Shown here: one piece after another, positions 13,470-16,141 of the stretch | Numbering within the stretch: the stretch's first letter is position 1 | How the letters are laid out: the number at the start of each line of letters is the position of its first letter | Assembly: GCA_021795795.1 (NCBI GenBank) | Contig: JAJYPA010000141.1 | Span: 1 to 16,141, forward strand | Source of the DNA: Pseudomonadota bacterium | GTDB lineage: Bacteria > Pseudomonadota > Gammaproteobacteria > Halothiobacillales > Halothiobacillaceae | Length of the DNA stretch: 16,141 nt | Reading direction: 5' to 3' | Program-made: the position numbers and the translations under genes | Notes under the pieces: model-generated | What the model was told of the DNA's origin: nothing | Seen by the model: only the letters and a program-made list of their open reading frames with translations | Database searches by the model: none

Positions 13470-14936
13470 ATGAAAATGCAGCCACAATCCGAACTGCTGG
13501 AAGATACCATAAGTCTGGAAGACGCTCCGCACCGACCCCATACCCGTCGCACATCCAGCGAAGAATGGTATAGCTGGGGGGAGAATAGCGAGACGGAATA
13601 CCAAAAAGGCATCCGCTTCTGCGCGCTGTACCGCAAGGACACGCGCTCCAGAAGAGAAGAGGCGGAACTGGGTACAGCCTATTGGGGGGCCTATCAGGCG
13701 GCCTTTACCACAGTAGCCCGAATTGCGCACAAGGCCGGGCTGCACGATTCCGAGCTGATCTCCGACTGCGCCGCAGGATTGGTGGATTTCTGTGCTCGTC
13801 AGTATGATGAAACTGCCGTCGGGCGGGATAACCGGCCAAAATCCTTTTTTGCCTACCTGAAAAATATCGCGTTCGCCTATCTCCGCAAGCACCGGGACTT
13901 TTTGGCCTTTGCCAAAAAAATGACCGGAACCGGATTTTCGAGCCAGGACCTGATGACTGTTGCCACCTTTGGGCGGGAAGAGGACCGTCTGGAACGAGCG
14001 TCAGCCTCCGAGTACGACCACCGGGATGTGTTCGACACCCTGGATCCGGACGCCGTGGAGTCTTTATACGCTGAGGAGTGGACGGGCTTTGCGGTTGAAG
14101 AATACGAAGGAGAAGACGCCGGGCAGATCATCGAAACGATGGAAGAACACCTGCCTGAGACACTCCGGGATTGGGTGGATTACCTGCTGGATCAGGTCCG
14201 CCACAGCGGATTGTCTCCTGCCCTGCTTGCCGTGCGCGTACCGGCCATCCTGGAGCAACTGAAGTCCGCGACAGGCGCCCGTCTCATGGACATCATAAAA
14301 AGACTCATTGCCCGCATGAAATCCGGTTGCCGGGAGGCTCTCGACCTGCTCCGCGCCCTGCGGGCAAACATCCCCGGGCAACACGAGCGGACCCTCAAGC
14401 TGATTGACGAGGTTCTGGACAGCATCGAAACCGCATCACAACCCCTACAGCGGGAGAATTGCTCAGCCATGACTGCGGTGCATGGGCCGGCCCCACAACA
14501 AGTTACCCTGACGCAGGGTCCGGATATTGCGGACCCAGGCGAAATCCATCCCCGTATCACCGATGCCGTTGAGGTTTGTAAGGTCCTGGATACCGCTGCT
14601 GAATCGGACACTCCGGATAGCGACACTCAGCCGGTAGGCTACGACAAAGATCTCGGTTTTTTGATTGACGTGTCGGATCTTCGGCACGGCCGGGTTCCGC
14701 CGGCCAAGGCCCGGTTCATGATCGTTGAGACACCTCCTGCCGACCCGCCGGGGACGCCACCCCGCCTGGACGAGTATCCAGGACCTGGGAAACCGGGGCC
14801 TACGGAAGATCGCATGGTTTTCCTGGACCGGCGGGTGCGCCGACTCCAGTCACCGTTCTTGCAGGAGCCTCCAGAGGTGGGGAGAAATTTTCGACCGCCG
14901 CTGCGGAGCGCCGGGCAGATGGCCATGGCCCTGTAG
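13470..14936 (+). CDS. hypothetical early-operon protein with sigma-region-2-like segment
   Basis: GGGAGG six bases before the ATG supports the start of this 488-residue protein. Residues about 70-145 (AAFTTVARIAHKAGLHDSEL, AGLVDFCARQYDE, KSFFAYLKNIAFAYLRKHRD) have the spacing of sigma70 region 2, in which an acidic recruitment helix is followed by an aromatic/basic helix ending in R. No obvious region 4 follows. The middle is acidic, then helical (PAILEQLKSATGARLMDIIK). The last ~130 residues are rich in proline and charged residues, likely disordered. It lies 60 bp after cro and 9 bp before the next gene. A transcription factor of the element, or a replication protein, is possible; I cannot assign a family. 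Confidence 0.6.
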   Translation: MKMQPQSELLEDTISLEDAPHRPHTRRTSSEEWYSWGENSETEYQKGIRFCALYRKDTRSRREEAELGTAYWGAYQAAFTTVARIAHKAGLHDSELISDCAAGLVDFCARQYDETAVGRDNRPKSFFAYLKNIAFAYLRKHRDFLAFAKKMTGTGFSSQDLMTVATFGREEDRLERASASEYDHRDVFDTLDPDAVESLYAEEWTGFAVEEYEGEDAGQIIETMEEHLPETLRDWVDYLLDQVRHSGLSPALLAVRVPAILEQLKSATGARLMDIIKRLIARMKSGCREALDLLRALRANIPGQHERTLKLIDEVLDSIETASQPLQRENCSAMTAVHGPAPQQVTLTQGPDIADPGEIHPRITDAVEVCKVLDTAAESDTPDSDTQPVGYDKDLGFLIDVSDLRHGRVPPAKARFMIVETPPADPPGTPPRLDEYPGPGKPGPTEDRMVFLDRRVRRLQSPFLQEPPEVGRNFRPPLRSAGQMAMAL

Positions 14937-14945
14937 GAGTGTGTC

Positions 14946-15179
14946 ATGGATCGTTTGTTGACCGCGACCGAGCTTGCCGAGGTTCTGGGGCTGTCCCCAA
15001 AGACCGTGAGCAAGCGCGACCCCAGGACGTTACCCCAGGCCGTCCTCCTGCCAGGCGCGAGGGGCCGCCGGTGGCGGGAAAGTGATGTAGAGACTTGGCT
15101 GGCATCGCTCCCCAAGGCGCTCGTGCCGAGCGAGCACTTCCACCAGCGTCCAGGACGCAAGCGGAAGATCGTGCCATGA
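14946..15179 (+). CDS. AlpA/excisionase-like helix-turn-helix protein (HTH_17)
   Basis: The 77-residue protein reads LLTATELAEVLGLSPKTVSK, then LPQAVLLPGARGRRWRESDVETWLAS, the order of the MerR-like winged helix-turn-helix found in AlpA regulators and excisionases. A basic tail (RPGRKRKIVP) follows. GGAG six bases before the ATG is a good ribosome binding site. Its TGA overlaps the ATG of the methyltransferase gene (ATGA). Such proteins regulate integrase genes or direct excision. No integrase gene is adjacent here; a catalytically complete one may lie outside the window. Confidence 0.75.
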   Translation: MDRLLTATELAEVLGLSPKTVSKRDPRTLPQAVLLPGARGRRWRESDVETWLASLPKALVPSEHFHQRPGRKRKIVP

Positions 15180-16069
15180 AAAGTCCGCTGCCATACCTGG
15201 GCGGGAAAAGTCGCATGGTAGAGAAAATTCTGCCCCTGCTGCCCTCTCCGGATCGTCATCTGACTTACGTCGAACCCTTTTGCGGCGGGGCGTCCCTGTT
15301 GTTTGCCCGGAGGCCAGTGGGCATCGAGGTCATCAACGACCGCAATGGGGATGTGATGCATTTTTTTCGCATCCTGCGGGACCAGGGTGACGCTCTCCGA
15401 GAGTATCTGCAAAACACGCCTTACGCCCGCGCGCTGTATGCATTCTGGTCGGACCCCCGCTATCGATGTGGCTCCGATCTGGAACGGGCCGCAAGAACGT
15501 TCTTTTTGGCCAGGGCATCTTTCATGGCGATGGCCCAGCGGGACGAAGACCGCGCTCCCGTGGGCTTTGCGGTGGCTAAGTACCTGGATAACCGCGCCCG
15601 GGCCATGATGAATAAAGTCGATGATGAACTGGTCCGCGTCCGGGACCGTCTGCGGCATGTGGTGATAGAGAACGAGGATGTCCTGGAGATCATCGACAGG
15701 TACGACAGTGAGAATGCCGTGCTGTACTGCGACCCGCCTTATGTAGAGGAAACAAGAAAAGGTGGAGGGTACGCCTTCGAGTACAGCGACGAGGATCATG
15801 TACGGCTATTAGAGCGTCTGAAACAAAGCCCTGGATATGTGGCAATTTCTGGATATGCGCACCCGATCTATGCCGAGGCTCTGGAGTCCCAGGGCTGGGA
15901 GCGCCATGATTTTCCCCTGCACTGTAATACCGTGCGCAACATCGGCGTGAAGACAGATCTGGACGCCCAGCGCATGGAAAGCCTCTGGTTAAACCAGCGC
16001 TTACGCGAGTACCACCACACCCGGTCAACGCGACAATCTGTGCTGGCTTTAGAGTTTGCCGCTATATAA
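15176..16069 (+). CDS. D12-class DNA adenine N6-methyltransferase (Dam-like)
   Basis: The 297-residue product has the D12-family order: PLPYLGGKSRM at the N-terminus and YVEPFCGGASLLF for S-adenosylmethionine binding. INDRNGDVMHFFRILRD follows, then the catalytic YCDPPYVEE. It transfers a methyl group to adenine in DNA; the recognition site cannot be read from sequence, although GATC is common in this class. The length is normal and nothing is missing. The frame is open upstream to 15095, but the ATG at 15176 overlaps the previous TGA and the PYLGGK motif starts right after it. Without a partner endonuclease nearby it looks like an orphan phage-type methylase that protects the element from restriction or regulates its genes. 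Confidence 0.9.
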   Translation: MKSPLPYLGGKSRMVEKILPLLPSPDRHLTYVEPFCGGASLLFARRPVGIEVINDRNGDVMHFFRILRDQGDALREYLQNTPYARALYAFWSDPRYRCGSDLERAARTFFLARASFMAMAQRDEDRAPVGFAVAKYLDNRARAMMNKVDDELVRVRDRLRHVVIENEDVLEIIDRYDSENAVLYCDPPYVEETRKGGGYAFEYSDEDHVRLLERLKQSPGYVAISGYAHPIYAEALESQGWERHDFPLHCNTVRNIGVKTDLDAQRMESLWLNQRLREYHHTRSTRQSVLALEFAAI

Positions 16070-16076
16070 AAGCGGC
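16058..16076 (+). other. small hairpin over the methylase stop codon
   Basis: GCCGCT (16058-16063) pairs with AGCGGC (16071-16076) around a 7-nt loop that contains the TAA. No T-run follows, so it is not a standard terminator. The last 65 bases of the window show no gene. Confidence 0.25.
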
Positions 16077-16141
16077 TATCTGCAAAACCTGTTGATTACA
16101 GACGTCGCGACAAACGCGCCTCAATGGCAGACAGATGCGCC

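Noticed and set aside
14639..15799. Long minus-strand open frame (386 codons)
   Set aside because: It lies opposite three well-supported genes, its product is composed of R, S, G and P with no domain, and it has no convincing ribosome binding site. GC-rich DNA often gives such antisense frames.
587..16079. 11-bp direct repeat AAAGCGGCTAT at 587-597 and 16069-16079, as possible attachment sites
   Set aside because: Repeats of 11 bp are expected many times by chance in 16 kb, and neither copy lies in a tRNA gene or next to a complete integrase gene.
1..16141. CRISPR array, tRNA or rRNA genes
   Set aside because: No regularly spaced repeats of CRISPR size and no tRNA or rRNA signature was seen by reading; a tRNAscan or Infernal run would settle small RNAs.

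Overview
The window looks like a mosaic accessory region (defence island plus prophage or integrative-element early genes) from a moderately GC-rich Pseudomonadota genome. The support is the families present (type I R-M HsdR, HigA, Cro/CI, D12-class Dam, RloB), purine-rich ribosome binding sites and sigma70-like promoters. An acidophile such as Acidithiobacillus is only a guess. Composition changes sharply along the window: the middle part (about 7.2-8.8 kb) is clearly AT-rich, while 9.0-16.1 kb is GC-rich, as expected of DNA from several sources.

Left edge (1-870): the tail of an unrecognised gene overlaps, by ATGA, an ORF that carries only the C-terminal DUF3387 domain of a type I restriction subunit HsdR. 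An AT-rich gap follows, with a 14-bp perfect palindrome, a strong bidirectional terminator and a sigma70 promoter with a perfect TATAAT.

Defence block 1 (874-7144, + strand): the N-terminal half of a tyrosine-recombinase-like protein lies 26 bp before a 1426-residue NACHT/STAND ATPase. The ATPase has a HEAT-like helical middle and a C-terminal PD-(D/E)XK nuclease-like domain. A SIR2-family protein follows 122 bp downstream. I read the last two as a candidate two-gene anti-phage system: sensor/nuclease plus NAD+-consuming effector. Its architecture differs from the usual Avs form, in which the effector is N-terminal and fused.

Middle (7145-9083): a mosaic spacer, a 67-residue small protein, a convergent AT-rich multi-pass membrane protein of unknown function, and a 372-bp gap with alternating copies of a 14-bp inverted repeat.

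Defence block 2 (9084-10786, - strand): an AAA_15-type ATPase translationally coupled to an RloB TOPRIM-like protein. This is a PARIS/OLD-like two-gene layout. Related ~54-bp imperfect palindromes lie on both sides of the pair.

Minus-strand cluster (11042-12394): two unrecognised small proteins with overlapping stop and start, then a membrane protein split across two frames, probably by a frameshift. Behind this cluster, on the + strand, lies a short remnant of a HigA antitoxin gene.

Lysogeny-type switch and early operon (12678-16069): a short CI-like repressor faces a Cro-like protein across a ~70-bp region with three evenly spaced AAGT...CTT operator-like sites and a promoter that makes the cro mRNA apparently leaderless. 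Downstream in the same direction are a 488-residue protein with a sigma-region-2-like segment, an AlpA/excisionase-like helix-turn-helix protein, and a D12-class adenine methyltransferase.
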